Of a stretch of 64,000 bases of DNA, positions 25,865 through 35,014 are shown one piece after another (positions within the stretch are counted from its first letter, which is position 1; each line of letters starts with the position of its first letter). The translations under genes and the position numbers were made by a program. Under the pieces are notes generated by a model. That model saw only the letters and a program-made list of their open reading frames with translations, was not told where the DNA came from and did not search any database. Origin of the DNA: Burkholderiales bacterium C2 (GTDB taxonomy: Bacteria > Pseudomonadota > Gammaproteobacteria > Burkholderiales > Burkholderiaceae_C); the NCBI GenBank assembly GCA_005503085.1, contig SCOI01000004.1:186001-250000 (forward strand), written 5' to 3'.

Positions 25865-28800
25865 ATGCGCATCTCTGAAACCTCGATACGCCGCCCCGTC
25901 TTTGCGACCGTGATGTCGCTGCTGCTGCTGCTGGTGGGCATCGTGTCCTTCGACAAGCTGTCGCTGCGCGAGTACCCACGCATCGACGAGCCGGTCGTGA
26001 CGGTCAGCACCCGGCTGGTGGGGGCTTCGTCGGAGGTGATCGAAACCCAGGTCACCAAGCCGATGGAGGACTCGATCGCCGGCATCGACGGTGTCGACAT
26101 CCTGACCTCGATCTCGCGCTCCGAGCAAAGCCAGATCACGGTGCGCTTCAAGCTGGAGAAGAATCCCGACGATGCCGCCGCCGATGTGCGCGACCGCGTC
26201 TCGCGGGTGCGCGGCCGTCTGCCCGATGCGGTGGACGAGCCCATCGTCGCCAAGGTCGAGGCCGATGCGACGCCGACGATCTGGCTGGCCTTCACCAGCG
26301 AGACCCTGGACCCGCTGCAGATCACCGATCTGGTGAACCGCGTCGTCAAGCCGCGGCTGCAGACCGTGCCGGGCGTGGCCGATGTGCAGATCGGCGGCGA
26401 CCGCAAGTATTCGATGCGCATCTGGCTGGACCCGGACCGGCTGGCCGCCTACAAGCTGACGGTGCAGGATGTCGAGGACGCACTGCGCCGCCAGAACCTG
26501 GAGGTGCCGGCCGGCCGCATCGAGAGCCAGCAGCGCGAGTTCAATGTCACCGCGCGCACCGACCTGAACACGGTGGCGCAGTTCGCCGAGGTGGCGCTGA
26601 AGCAGGCCAGCGGCTTCACGGTGCGGCTCAAGGATGTGGCGCGCATCGAGGAGGCCGCCGCCAGCGAGCGCTCGCGCGTGCGGCTGAACGGTGTGCCCTC
26701 GGTGTCGTTGGGTGTGATCCGTCAGGCCACGGCCAATCCGTTGGATGTGTCGGCCGGCGTGCAGGCCATGCTGCCGCGCATCCAGCAGGACCTGCCGGAC
26801 ACGGTGACGGTGCGGCCGGCCAATGACAACTCGGTCTTCATCGACCGTTCGATCAAGTCCGTTTACACCACCATCGCCGAGGCGGTGGTGCTGGTGGCCC
26901 TGGTGGTGTTCGTGTTCCTGCGCACCTTGCGGGCCTCCATCATCCCGCTGGTGACGATCCCGATCAGCCTGATCGGCTCGTTCGCGCTGATGGCGGCCGC
27001 CGGCTTCACGATCAACACGCTGACCCTGCTGGCCCTGGTGCTGGCGATCGGCCTGGTGGTCGACGATGCCATCGTCGTGCTGGAGAACATCTTCCGCCAT
27101 ATCGAGGAGGGGCTGGAGCCCTTCCAGGCGGCGCTGAAGGGGGCCAAGGAGATCGGCTTTGCGGTGGTCGCGATGACGCTGACCCTGGTGGCGGTGTTCG
27201 CGCCGCTGGCCTTCACGCCGGGGCGCACCGGGCGGCTGTTCGTCGAGTTCGCGCTGACGCTGGCCGGCGCCGTCGTGGTGTCGGGCTTTGTTGCGCTGAC
27301 GCTCACGCCGATGATGTGCAGCAAGCTGCTGCGCCATAACAGCAAGCCGACGCGCTTCGACACCGGCATGGAGCGGGTGCTGGTCTGGATCAGCGATCGC
27401 TATGCGGCCGCGCTGCGCTTCGCGCTGCGCACGCGCTGGCTGGTGGTGGCGGTGATGGTGGCCTCGGGTGGCTACAGCTGGTGGCTGTTCAGCCATGCCA
27501 AGAGCGAGCTGGCGCCGCTGGAGGACCGAGGCGTGATCTTCATGCCGATCAGCGCGCCGGACGGCTCGACCCTGGAGTTCACCGCCCGCTATCTGGATGC
27601 GATCGACCGGGTCGCGGCCGGCTATCCGGAGTTCGACCGCCGCTTCATGTTTGTCGGCGGCGCGACCGTGGCTCAGGCCACCGGCATCCTGCGCACGGTG
27701 GACTGGGTGGACCGCGATGTCAGCACCCAGGAGCTGGCGCGCCGGCTGCAGCCGCAGCTGGCCGGGCTGCCGGGGGTCAGCGTGTTCGCGGTGACGCCGC
27801 CCAGCCTGGGCCAGGGCTTTCGCGAGCGTTCGATCAACTATGTGATCCTGACCAGCGACAGCTATGCCAATCTGGCCGGCGTGACCCAGCAGTTCATGGC
27901 CGCGCTGGCCAAGAACCCGGGCTTTGTGCAGCCCGACAACGATCTGCGCCTGAACAAGCCCGAGGTCTTTATGGAGGTGGACCGCGAGCGCGCGGCCGAT
28001 CTGGGCGTCAATGTCGATCAGGTGGCGCGCACCGTCGAGACCATGCTGGGCGGCCGCAATGTGACCCGCTACAAGCGTGACGCCGAGCAGTACGACGTGA
28101 TCGTGCAGACCGATGCGGTAGGCCGCACCACGCCCGACCATATCGAGAAGCTGTTCGTGCGCGGCCGTGGCGACGCGATGATTCCGTTGGCCAGCCTGGT
28201 CAAGGTGCGCGAGGCGGTCAGCCCGCGCGAGCTGAACCACTTCAACCAGCGCCGCTCGGTGGCCATCACGGCCAATCTGGCGCCCGGCTATGCGCTGGGC
28301 GAGGCGCTGGAGTTCATGGACGCGACCGCGCGCGAGATCCTGCCGATGGGCTATGCGACCGAGCTCAACGGCGTCTCGCGCGAGTTCCGCTCGTCCAGCG
28401 GCGCGCTGGGCCTGGTCTTCGTGCTGGCCCTGCTCTTCATCTTCCTGGTGCTGGCGGCGCAGTTCGAGAGCTTCATCGATCCCTTTGTGATCATGCTGGC
28501 GGTGCCGCTGTCCATGGTCGGTGCGCTGGCGGCGCTGCAATGGTCGGGCGGCACGCTCAATGTCTACTCGCAGATCGGCCTGATCACGCTGGTGGGGCTG
28601 ATCACCAAGCACGGCATTCTGATCGTCGAGTTCAGCAACCAGCTGCGCCAGCAGGGCAAGGATGTGATGGAGGCGGTGATCGAGGCCTCGGCACTGCGCC
28701 TGCGCCCCATCCTGATGACCACCGGCGCGATGGTGCTGGGCGCGATCCCGCTGGCGCTAGCCAGCGGCGCCGGCGCCGAGAGCCGTCAGCAGATCGGCTG

Positions 28801-28924
28801 GGTCATCGTCGGCGGCATGAGCTTCGGCACCTTGCTGACCATCTTCGTCGTGCCGACCATGTACACGCTGTTCGCGCGCAAGAGCACGCCCGGCGAGATC
28901 ACGACGCCGGCGCTGGCGTCTTGA
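25865..28924 (+). CDS. RND family efflux transporter, inner-membrane subunit
   Basis: This 1019-aa proton-driven exporter of the AcrB/HAE1 superfamily starts MRISETSIRRPVFATVMSLL. Two large periplasmic loops alternate with twelve membrane helices. The proton-relay region is VLAIGLVVDDAIVVLENIFR (paired acidic residues), and the second half has LITLVGLITKHGILIVEF. An AGGAGG-like site precedes the ATG 13 bases after the adaptor gene, forming a two-gene operon without an outer-membrane channel. Specificity cannot be read from sequence. Confidence 0.93.
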   Translation: MRISETSIRRPVFATVMSLLLLLVGIVSFDKLSLREYPRIDEPVVTVSTRLVGASSEVIETQVTKPMEDSIAGIDGVDILTSISRSEQSQITVRFKLEKNPDDAAADVRDRVSRVRGRLPDAVDEPIVAKVEADATPTIWLAFTSETLDPLQITDLVNRVVKPRLQTVPGVADVQIGGDRKYSMRIWLDPDRLAAYKLTVQDVEDALRRQNLEVPAGRIESQQREFNVTARTDLNTVAQFAEVALKQASGFTVRLKDVARIEEAAASERSRVRLNGVPSVSLGVIRQATANPLDVSAGVQAMLPRIQQDLPDTVTVRPANDNSVFIDRSIKSVYTTIAEAVVLVALVVFVFLRTLRASIIPLVTIPISLIGSFALMAAAGFTINTLTLLALVLAIGLVVDDAIVVLENIFRHIEEGLEPFQAALKGAKEIGFAVVAMTLTLVAVFAPLAFTPGRTGRLFVEFALTLAGAVVVSGFVALTLTPMMCSKLLRHNSKPTRFDTGMERVLVWISDRYAAALRFALRTRWLVVAVMVASGGYSWWLFSHAKSELAPLEDRGVIFMPISAPDGSTLEFTARYLDAIDRVAAGYPEFDRRFMFVGGATVAQATGILRTVDWVDRDVSTQELARRLQPQLAGLPGVSVFAVTPPSLGQGFRERSINYVILTSDSYANLAGVTQQFMAALAKNPGFVQPDNDLRLNKPEVFMEVDRERAADLGVNVDQVARTVETMLGGRNVTRYKRDAEQYDVIVQTDAVGRTTPDHIEKLFVRGRGDAMIPLASLVKVREAVSPRELNHFNQRRSVAITANLAPGYALGEALEFMDATAREILPMGYATELNGVSREFRSSSGALGLVFVLALLFIFLVLAAQFESFIDPFVIMLAVPLSMVGALAALQWSGGTLNVYSQIGLITLVGLITKHGILIVEFSNQLRQQGKDVMEAVIEASALRLRPILMTTGAMVLGAIPLALASGAGAESRQQIGWVIVGGMSFGTLLTIFVVPTMYTLFARKSTPGEITTPALAS

Positions 28925-28931
28925 TGAGGGC

Positions 28932-29612
28932 TCAGGCCGGCGGGCTGGCGTAGTCGCGCAGGCCGGCCAGGCTCAGCACCTCGATGCCGCGCCGGCTGAT
29001 GTTCAGCAGACCGGCGGCCTCCAGACGCTGCAGCGCGGCATTGGCGCGCTGGCGCGAGATGCCGGCCAGCTGGGCCACCTCGACCTGGCGCAGGTCCAGG
29101 AACAGGCCCGGCTCCGGGTAGAGCTCGGGGTTGTAGAGCGCGGCCAGGCTGCGCGCGACCCGCGCCGTGCAGTCCAGCAGGCGCTGGTTGCACAGCTGGG
29201 CGATGAAGCTGCCCATGCGGGCGTTCATCAGGTGCTGCAGATAGTGGTTGAAGGGCAGGCTGGTGGCGCGTAACCACTCGAAGGTCTCGCGCGGCAGCAG
29301 GGCCAGGTGCGAGTCGCGCAGGGCCACGCCCTCGTACTGCCAGCGGCCGCGCTTGATCAGCGTGCCTTCGCCGAACCAGCCGCCGGGCGCGGTGCCGATC
29401 AGCGTGGTCTCGCGGCCGTCGGGGCTGCCGACGCTCATCTTGCCGAAGCCGCTGATCAGCCCGACCCAATGCTCGGCCGGCTCGCCCATGCGTACCATCG
29501 CCTGGCCGGCCGCCACCCGGCGCTCGCGGCACTCCGCCTGCACGCGTTGCATTTCGGCAGGGCTGAGGTTGCGGCCCCAGATCGACTTCTCCAGCATCTC
29601 TTGCAAGCTCAT
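28932..29612 (-). CDS. Crp/Fnr family transcriptional regulator
   Basis: This 226-aa regulator has a cyclic-nucleotide-binding-like beta-roll (about 20-130; GWFGEGTLIKRGRWQYEG), a long dimer helix and a C-terminal winged helix-turn-helix (about 165-215; VEVAQLAGISRQRANAALQR). It lacks the N-terminal cysteine cluster of Fnr, so it is not an oxygen-sensing iron-sulfur type. It converges on the RND operon, with seven bases between the ends, and is divergent from the deaminase gene; either could be a target, but nothing shows it. Confidence 0.88.
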   Translation of the reverse strand: MSLQEMLEKSIWGRNLSPAEMQRVQAECRERRVAAGQAMVRMGEPAEHWVGLISGFGKMSVGSPDGRETTLIGTAPGGWFGEGTLIKRGRWQYEGVALRDSHLALLPRETFEWLRATSLPFNHYLQHLMNARMGSFIAQLCNQRLLDCTARVARSLAALYNPELYPEPGLFLDLRQVEVAQLAGISRQRANAALQRLEAAGLLNISRRGIEVLSLAGLRDYASPPA

Positions 29613-29672
29613 GCGGCGATTCTAGGAGGCGGCCCGGTACAGTTCGGCTCAGCCTCCAACATCACTGCAGCT

Positions 29673-30224
29673 ATGACGAAGAATCAGCCCCTGATCCGAT
29701 GGCACTCCATGTTCATGGGCGTGGCCCTGCTGGCCGCCGCGCGCTCCAAGGACGAGCGCAAGCGCAACGGCGCCTGCATCGTCAGCGCCGACAACAAGAT
29801 CCTGGGCGTTGGCTACAACGGCCTGCCGCGCGGCTGCTCCGACGAGGATGCCGGCTACTGGGCCGATGACGACGCCGATCCCTATCAATCGCGCCACAGC
29901 TACATCGTCCATGCCGAGGTCAACTCCATCCTGAACTGCGTCGTGCTGCCGCTGACCGGCAGCACGATTTACGCAACCCAGTTTCCCTGCCCGCGCTGCG
30001 TGCAGTCCATCATCCAGGTCGGCATCCGCCAGGTGATCTATCTGGAGAAGAAACCGCATCACTCGCGGGCCAACGAGGCCGCCAACAAGATGCTGGCCGA
30101 TGCCGGGGTTCATATCCATTCGCTCGAAGCTCTGGAGCCGCCGTCGGCGCTGTGGTCCGAGGCCTTGGCGGGGTTCATCGCGCAGCAGGCGCTGGTTGAT
30201 GGCGCGACTAAGGGCGCGACTTGA
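29673..30224 (+). CDS. dCMP deaminase family protein
   Basis: This 183-aa zinc-dependent deaminase would convert dCMP to dUMP, feeding dTMP synthesis. The zinc/catalytic motif is HAEVNS (His80, Glu82) and PCPRC (Cys106, Cys109), with GVGYNGLPRGCSDED as the nucleotide-binding segment typical of dCMP deaminases and ComEB. The ATG at 29673 gives MTKNQPLIRWHSMFM; the longer upstream frame is antisense to the Crp gene. Confidence 0.9.
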   Translation: MTKNQPLIRWHSMFMGVALLAAARSKDERKRNGACIVSADNKILGVGYNGLPRGCSDEDAGYWADDDADPYQSRHSYIVHAEVNSILNCVVLPLTGSTIYATQFPCPRCVQSIIQVGIRQVIYLEKKPHHSRANEAANKMLADAGVHIHSLEALEPPSALWSEALAGFIAQQALVDGATKGAT

Positions 30225-30323
30225 GCCGAATCAGCGGGTGAAGCGCCGGCTTTTTCTCGCTTAAGTTGCGCCGGCTCCCGGCATCATCCGCTCCATCAAC
30301 CCGCCGGTTCGAGGAGTTCGACG

Positions 30324-30641
30324 ATGATGATCCCGCTGCACCTGATTCCTGCCCAGAGCCGCCCATCGCTGGACTTCTTCGACGCCGGCGTCGCTGAGGT
30401 GCCGGATCTGGGGCTGTCGATTGCCGGTCCGGTGGACGGCGCCCAGTTGCAGGCCTTCCAGGCCCTGATGCAGCAGGCCGGGCTGCGCCTGCAGCCGACC
30501 CGCATGCTCTACGACCGGCTCTACGCCTTTGAGCGCCTGGCCGATGCGCATGCCAGCGGCAATCAGGCCTTGCGGGAACTCGCGATGCAGTTGTTTGACA
30601 GCTATCAGCGTGCCGGCGAATGGATCGCGCTGATGCACTGA
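30324..30641 (+). CDS. Hypothetical protein (105 aa)
   Basis: I do not recognise this protein. It is soluble-looking, with no signal peptide or membrane helix, and starts MMIPLHLIPAQSRPSLDFF. A helical second half contains LQAFQALMQQAGLRLQPTRM and ALRELAMQLFDSYQRAGEWI. GAGGAG lies seven bases before the ATG, and a strong intrinsic terminator follows 27 bases after the stop codon, both supporting a real monocistronic gene. Confidence 0.7.
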   Translation: MMIPLHLIPAQSRPSLDFFDAGVAEVPDLGLSIAGPVDGAQLQAFQALMQQAGLRLQPTRMLYDRLYAFERLADAHASGNQALRELAMQLFDSYQRAGEWIALMH

Positions 30642-30667
30642 AGCGCCAGGTTTCGCCGCTTCCACAG

Positions 30668-30692
30668 AGCGCCCCGCGAGGGCGCTTTTTTT
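30668..30692 (+). terminator. Rho-independent terminator
   Basis: AGCGCCC (30668-30674) pairs with GGGCGCT (30680-30686), with a five-base loop, followed by seven T residues counting the last stem base. It ends the 105-aa protein gene. Confidence 0.85.
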
Positions 30693-30713
30693 GTTGGCGG
30701 GCGAGCGGGGTGC

Positions 30714-30977
30714 TCAGAGTGCGGTCAGCCAGTCGCAGCGCAGCCGTCCCTGACGATGCAGGCGCCGGCGCGCCCGGGCATACCAGGTCGGCAGCAGAAA
30801 GGCCGCCAGACTCAGCGGCAGCACCACCCAGGCCTGCAGCAGCAGCAGGCCGGGCACGCTGATCCAGCCCAGTACCCAACAGGTCAGCACGAGGTCCCAG
30901 GCCTGCGATTCCACCGGATGACGACCGCCATGCAGGATCAGCCAATGCTTGACCTGGGTCAGTTGCTGCAGAGTCAT
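30714..30977 (-). CDS. Small two-helix membrane protein (87 aa)
   Basis: This is an unrecognised small inner-membrane protein. The N-terminus is MTLQQLTQVKHWLILHGGRH. Two hydrophobic segments follow (WDLVLTCWVLGWISVPGLLL and AWVVLPLSLAAFLLPTWY), then a strongly basic tail (RARRRLHRQGR). AGGAG lies eight bases before the ATG at 30977. Cytoplasmic placement of the basic tail is expected from the positive-inside rule. Confidence 0.7.
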   Translation of the reverse strand: MTLQQLTQVKHWLILHGGRHPVESQAWDLVLTCWVLGWISVPGLLLLQAWVVLPLSLAAFLLPTWYARARRRLHRQGRLRCDWLTAL

Positions 30978-31516
30978 GGCCAAACTCCTTGCGCCGATGC
31001 TGTCAGTTTCGGGTCAGCTTGTTTATCGCTCAACTGCGTCTGAAAAGCCAGCGCTTTGAGGCGCTCAGGCCGGCAAGAGGCTGTGGTCTGCCAGCAAAAC
31101 CGGGCGCGATCGTCTCTGTTGTTTTTGCGTGCATCGGCGCACGGCCTCAGTGCATGTCATCTGGCCTACATATCGCGTCGCCAAACTGTCACACGGAAAA
31201 TTTGATCGAGCTGTGCTCATGGTCCGCCCTTTGCGGGGCACCGATGAGAGTTGTTTCAGGTCTTGCTGGCACCGTCTTTGCTATTCGAGTTCGGGTAGAT
31301 GAGGCACGAGCGCGGCGCTTTGCATCGCGATGGTGCAAGTTCGCTCGCAAAGGGAGCGAGCGAGCCGGGCAGCACAAACAGCAGCTTCTTTCAAGCCGTA
31401 GTTCCTCGGTGTGGGAAAACCGCGATCCCAAACGTTTGCGGCTACCCCGGGTGCTACATTTTTTTACGGTGGGCGTTGGCATGCGCCGGTGTGGGAAGTC
31501 TTTGAGGAGTCACAGC
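30978..31516 (+). promoter_or_regulatory. Long gene-free leader of the TonB receptor gene with hairpin and palindrome
   Basis: These 539 bases contain no convincing gene. A perfect 8-bp hairpin (TCGCTCGC 31341-31348 with GCGAGCGA 31356-31363) lies mid-way. A 10-bp palindrome, CAAACGTTTG, is at 31429-31438, about 80 bases before the receptor start. That core matches the centre of LacI/PurR-family operators, so repression by such a regulator is plausible. No clear -35/-10 pair was found. Confidence 0.4.
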
Positions 31517-34500
31517 ATGAGTAGCAATCGTTGGAGTTTTACGAGGACCGCGTTGAGCGCGGCGGTAGCCATCGTGGCCGCAGCGCCCGTCATGGCGCAG
31601 AACACGACCGCCGCCGTGAGCGGCCGTGTCACGGCCGCAGATGGCAAAGCCATTGCGGGCGCAAACGTTAGCGTCTTGCATCGTGAGTCGGGCTCGGTGA
31701 ACAACTTGGTCACCGACGCCGAGGGGCGCTACTCCGCTCGCGGTCTGCGCGTCGGCGGCCCTTACAGCATCACGGTTGTTAAGGGCAGCGACAAGGAAGT
31801 GCGCGAAAACGTTTACCTGGCCCTGGCCGAGACCCTGAGTCTTGATCTGCGCCTGGGTGCCAGCCAACTGGAAACCGTGGTGTTGACCGGCGCGCGCGCC
31901 CAGGTCGGTGCCTACAACTCCGGCGCCACGGGTGCCGGCACCAACCTGAGTCGCCAGGAACTGGACGCCTATGCCTCCATTTCCCGCAGTCTGCAGGACT
32001 ACGCCCGTATCGATCCGCGCCTGGCCCAGACCGACAAGGAGCGCGGCGAGATCTCGGCCTTGGGGCAGAACTCCCGTTTCAACTCCATCACGGTCGACGG
32101 CGTCAACATCAGCGACACCTTCGGGTTGGAGTCCAACAACCTGCCGACGGCCAAGCAGCCCATCTCGATCGATGCGATCCAGTCAGTGCAGGTCAATGTC
32201 TCCAACTACGACGTGACCCAGAAGGGCTATACCGGCGCCAATATCAACGCCGTAACCAAGTCCGGCACCAATGACATCAAGGGCAGCGTTTACTACGTGT
32301 ACCGGGACGATGGTCTGGGTGGCCAGCGCTACAACCGCACTGACGACAGCTATTTCTACCCGCTGGCCTTCACAGAGGAGACCAAGGGCGCGACCCTGGG
32401 CGGGCCGATCATCAAGGACAAGCTCTTCTTCTTTGCCAGCGTCGAGGAGCTCAAGAGCGACCGGGCCCAGCCCGAGTTCGGCCCCGTCGGTTCTGCATTG
32501 ACCAATGTGGCCATTTCTGCGGACACCATCACCAAGCTGAAGCAGTTGGCCAAGTCGCGCTATGGCATGGATGTGGGTTCGCTCAGCGAGAAGACGAATC
32601 TCACGGTCCGTGACGCCCTGCTGAAGCTGGACTGGAGCATCAACGACCAGCACCGCGCCAATATGCGCTTCTCGCGGACCGAGCAGTCGGAGACCAATAA
32701 CGGGGGCTTCGGCGGCTACAGCACGACCGCACTGCAACTGACCTCGGCCTGGTTCACTCAGCAGAAGACCGTGGACACCGTCGTGGCCCAGCTCTTCTCG
32801 GACTGGACCCAGAACTTCTCCACCGAGCTCAAGGTCTCCAGCCGCGACTACAACAGCGTGCCGGAGAACTACAGCAACCTGCCGTCCATGGCCCTGCGCT
32901 TCAGCGGCGGCGCACCCATCGGCACGCCGGCCGGTGTGTCGGCTAGCGGCAATCGCTTCCTGAACTTCGGTACCGAGCGCAGCCGCCATTTCAATGTGCT
33001 GGACACCAAGACCCTGGACGCTTACCTGGGCGCGAACTGGGTGCTGGGCGATCATGAGATCAAGTTCGGCGGCGACCTGCAGCGCAACAAGGTCTTCAAC
33101 GCATTCTTCCAGGACACCAAGGGCAACTACACCTTCGCTTGCGGCAGCAACCTGACCTACGCTCAGTGCGAGGCGCAGGTGCTGGACAACTTCAGCCGCG
33201 GCAATGCGCTGAACTACTCCTACCAGGTCCCCGTGGCCGGCACGACCTTGGAGGAGGGCGCAGCCCGCTTCACGCACACCAGCACCGGCCTGTTCCTGCA
33301 GGACACCTGGGCCGTCAACGACAAGCTGACCCTGGGTTTTGGCGTGCGCTACGACAAGCTGTCGACCGATGACAAGCCCGCCTTCAACGCCAATGCTGCA
33401 GCGGCCAGCGTGGCTGGTAGCATCACGGGCGCGAACACTGTCGTGCGGGGCCGGGGTGGCTTCGGTCTGGACAACAGCCAGACGCCCGATGGCACGGATC
33501 TGCTGCAGCCGCGTCTGAGCTTCAACTACGCGCTGGACGCCGCCAACAAGCGCAAGTCGCAGGTTCGTGGTGGCCTGGGTCTGTTCCAGGGCGCTGCTGC
33601 CAATGTCTGGCTGGCTAACCCCTACTCCAACACTGGACTGGCCACCCGCATCATCACCTGCGGCACGACCTGCCCGACCAACAACACCCTCTTCAATCCG
33701 GATCCCAGCCAGCAGCCCACCTCGGTGACGGGGGTGCCGCCAGCCGCCAATGTGGACTTCATCGCCAAGGGCCTGGGCCAGCCTTCCGTCTGGAAGTTCA
33801 ATCTGGCGTATGACGCCGAGCTGCCCTGGTTCGGCCTGGTGGCGGGCGCCGAGTGGGTGCACACCAAGACCCACTCCGGTCTCTACTACCAGAACCTGAA
33901 TCTGGGTGACCCGACCCGTACCAGCAAGATCGACGGCCGCCAGATGTTCTTCATGCCGCAGAGCTACAGCGACAGCTGCTTTGCCGCCAACGGCAACATC
34001 TCGACCAGCGGCGCCTGCGCCCCTGGGACTGGCTTCACCGCTCAGCGCGCCCTGAGCAACGCCAACTTCGGCAATGTGCTGCTGGCCACCGAGACCAAGA
34101 AGGGTGGCGGCAACGCCCTGACCCTGTCGCTGTCCAAGGCCATGCCGCAGTACGGCCTGAACTGGCAGTTGGCCTATACCCGCATGAGCGCGACCGAGGT
34201 GAGCCCGCTGACCTCCTCTGTGGCCAACTCCAACTTCAACTCGCGGGCCATCTACAACCCCAACGAGGAAGTGTCGGCCAACTCCGCCTACCTGGTGCGT
34301 GACCGGGTCAGCGCCGCCGTTAACTGGTCGCGGGCCTTTGTGGGCAAGTACAAGACGACCGTGGGTCTGTTCTATGAAGGTCGCAAGGGCAAGCCGTTCA
34401 GCTGGACCTATGCGAATGACATGAATGGCGACAACGTCACCAATGACTTGTTCTATGTGCCCAGCGCACCCGGCGCGGCTGGTGTGGTCTTCCGTCCGGC

Positions 34501-34930
34501 TCAGAACAGCGGCCTGGCCGACAATGCGGCTGCCGAGAAGCGTTTCTGGGAGATCGTCAACAGCAATTCGACCCTGTCCGCCAGCAAGGGTAAGGTCGTT
34601 GCGCGCAACTCCAGTTTCGCAGCCTTCGTCAATAGCTTTGACCTGCGCCTGAGCCAGGAGGTTCCCGGTTTCACCAGCCGTCACAAGGGCGTGATCAGCC
34701 TGGACATCCTGAACGTCGGCAATCTGCTGAACAAGCGCTGGGGCCGGATCGACGAGTTGCGCTTCGAATCCCAGGGCGGGCAGCGTCGCAGTTTCGTGAA
34801 CTACGGTGGCATCGATGCCAACGGCAACTACGTTTACTACGTCGACAACAAGGTCACCGACTACACGACACGCCAGGCCAAGGGTGAGTCGCAATGGGCG
34901 GCGCAAATCACCGCGAAGTACGAGTTCTGA
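31517..34930 (+). CDS. TonB-dependent receptor with carboxypeptidase-regulatory-like N-terminal domain
   Basis: This 1137-aa outer-membrane active transporter has a signal peptide at 1-26 (ending AAPVMA). A CarboxypepD_reg-like domain covers about 30-115 (AAVSGRVTAADGKAIAGANV), the plug about 120-240 (ITVDGVNISDTFG; TKSGTNDIKGSVYY), and the remainder is a 22-strand barrel ending in Phe (ITAKYEF). This Oar-like architecture is commonly linked to uptake of sugars or peptides, but the ligand is unknown. GAGGAG precedes the ATG; the longer upstream frame is the untranslated leader. It is monocistronic, ended by a strong terminator. Confidence 0.92.
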   Translation: MSSNRWSFTRTALSAAVAIVAAAPVMAQNTTAAVSGRVTAADGKAIAGANVSVLHRESGSVNNLVTDAEGRYSARGLRVGGPYSITVVKGSDKEVRENVYLALAETLSLDLRLGASQLETVVLTGARAQVGAYNSGATGAGTNLSRQELDAYASISRSLQDYARIDPRLAQTDKERGEISALGQNSRFNSITVDGVNISDTFGLESNNLPTAKQPISIDAIQSVQVNVSNYDVTQKGYTGANINAVTKSGTNDIKGSVYYVYRDDGLGGQRYNRTDDSYFYPLAFTEETKGATLGGPIIKDKLFFFASVEELKSDRAQPEFGPVGSALTNVAISADTITKLKQLAKSRYGMDVGSLSEKTNLTVRDALLKLDWSINDQHRANMRFSRTEQSETNNGGFGGYSTTALQLTSAWFTQQKTVDTVVAQLFSDWTQNFSTELKVSSRDYNSVPENYSNLPSMALRFSGGAPIGTPAGVSASGNRFLNFGTERSRHFNVLDTKTLDAYLGANWVLGDHEIKFGGDLQRNKVFNAFFQDTKGNYTFACGSNLTYAQCEAQVLDNFSRGNALNYSYQVPVAGTTLEEGAARFTHTSTGLFLQDTWAVNDKLTLGFGVRYDKLSTDDKPAFNANAAAASVAGSITGANTVVRGRGGFGLDNSQTPDGTDLLQPRLSFNYALDAANKRKSQVRGGLGLFQGAAANVWLANPYSNTGLATRIITCGTTCPTNNTLFNPDPSQQPTSVTGVPPAANVDFIAKGLGQPSVWKFNLAYDAELPWFGLVAGAEWVHTKTHSGLYYQNLNLGDPTRTSKIDGRQMFFMPQSYSDSCFAANGNISTSGACAPGTGFTAQRALSNANFGNVLLATETKKGGGNALTLSLSKAMPQYGLNWQLAYTRMSATEVSPLTSSVANSNFNSRAIYNPNEEVSANSAYLVRDRVSAAVNWSRAFVGKYKTTVGLFYEGRKGKPFSWTYANDMNGDNVTNDLFYVPSAPGAAGVVFRPAQNSGLADNAAAEKRFWEIVNSNSTLSASKGKVVARNSSFAAFVNSFDLRLSQEVPGFTSRHKGVISLDILNVGNLLNKRWGRIDELRFESQGGQRRSFVNYGGIDANGNYVYYVDNKVTDYTTRQAKGESQWAAQITAKYEF

Positions 34931-34962
34931 TCTGAGCCAGTCCGGCGCCTGAGCGCCTTCAG

Positions 34963-34999
34963 AAACCGCCGCATGACTCGTTCATGCGGCGGTTTTTTT
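34963..34999 (+). terminator. Strong Rho-independent terminator of the TonB receptor gene
   Basis: A 14-bp perfect stem (34963-34976 with 34982-34995) has a five-base loop, and its right arm runs into a seven-T tract. It starts 32 bases after the stop codon. On the minus strand it would also serve the response-regulator gene ending at 35015. Confidence 0.92.
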
Positions 35000-35014
35000 A
35001 ATGGTCGTCGTGCG

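Noticed and set aside
25778-28612. Minus-strand open frame of 944 codons
   Set aside because: Antisense to the RND transporter, His/Arg/Gln-rich, no domains.
32183-34906. Minus-strand open frame of 907 codons
   Set aside because: Antisense to the TonB receptor gene; no start context or family features.
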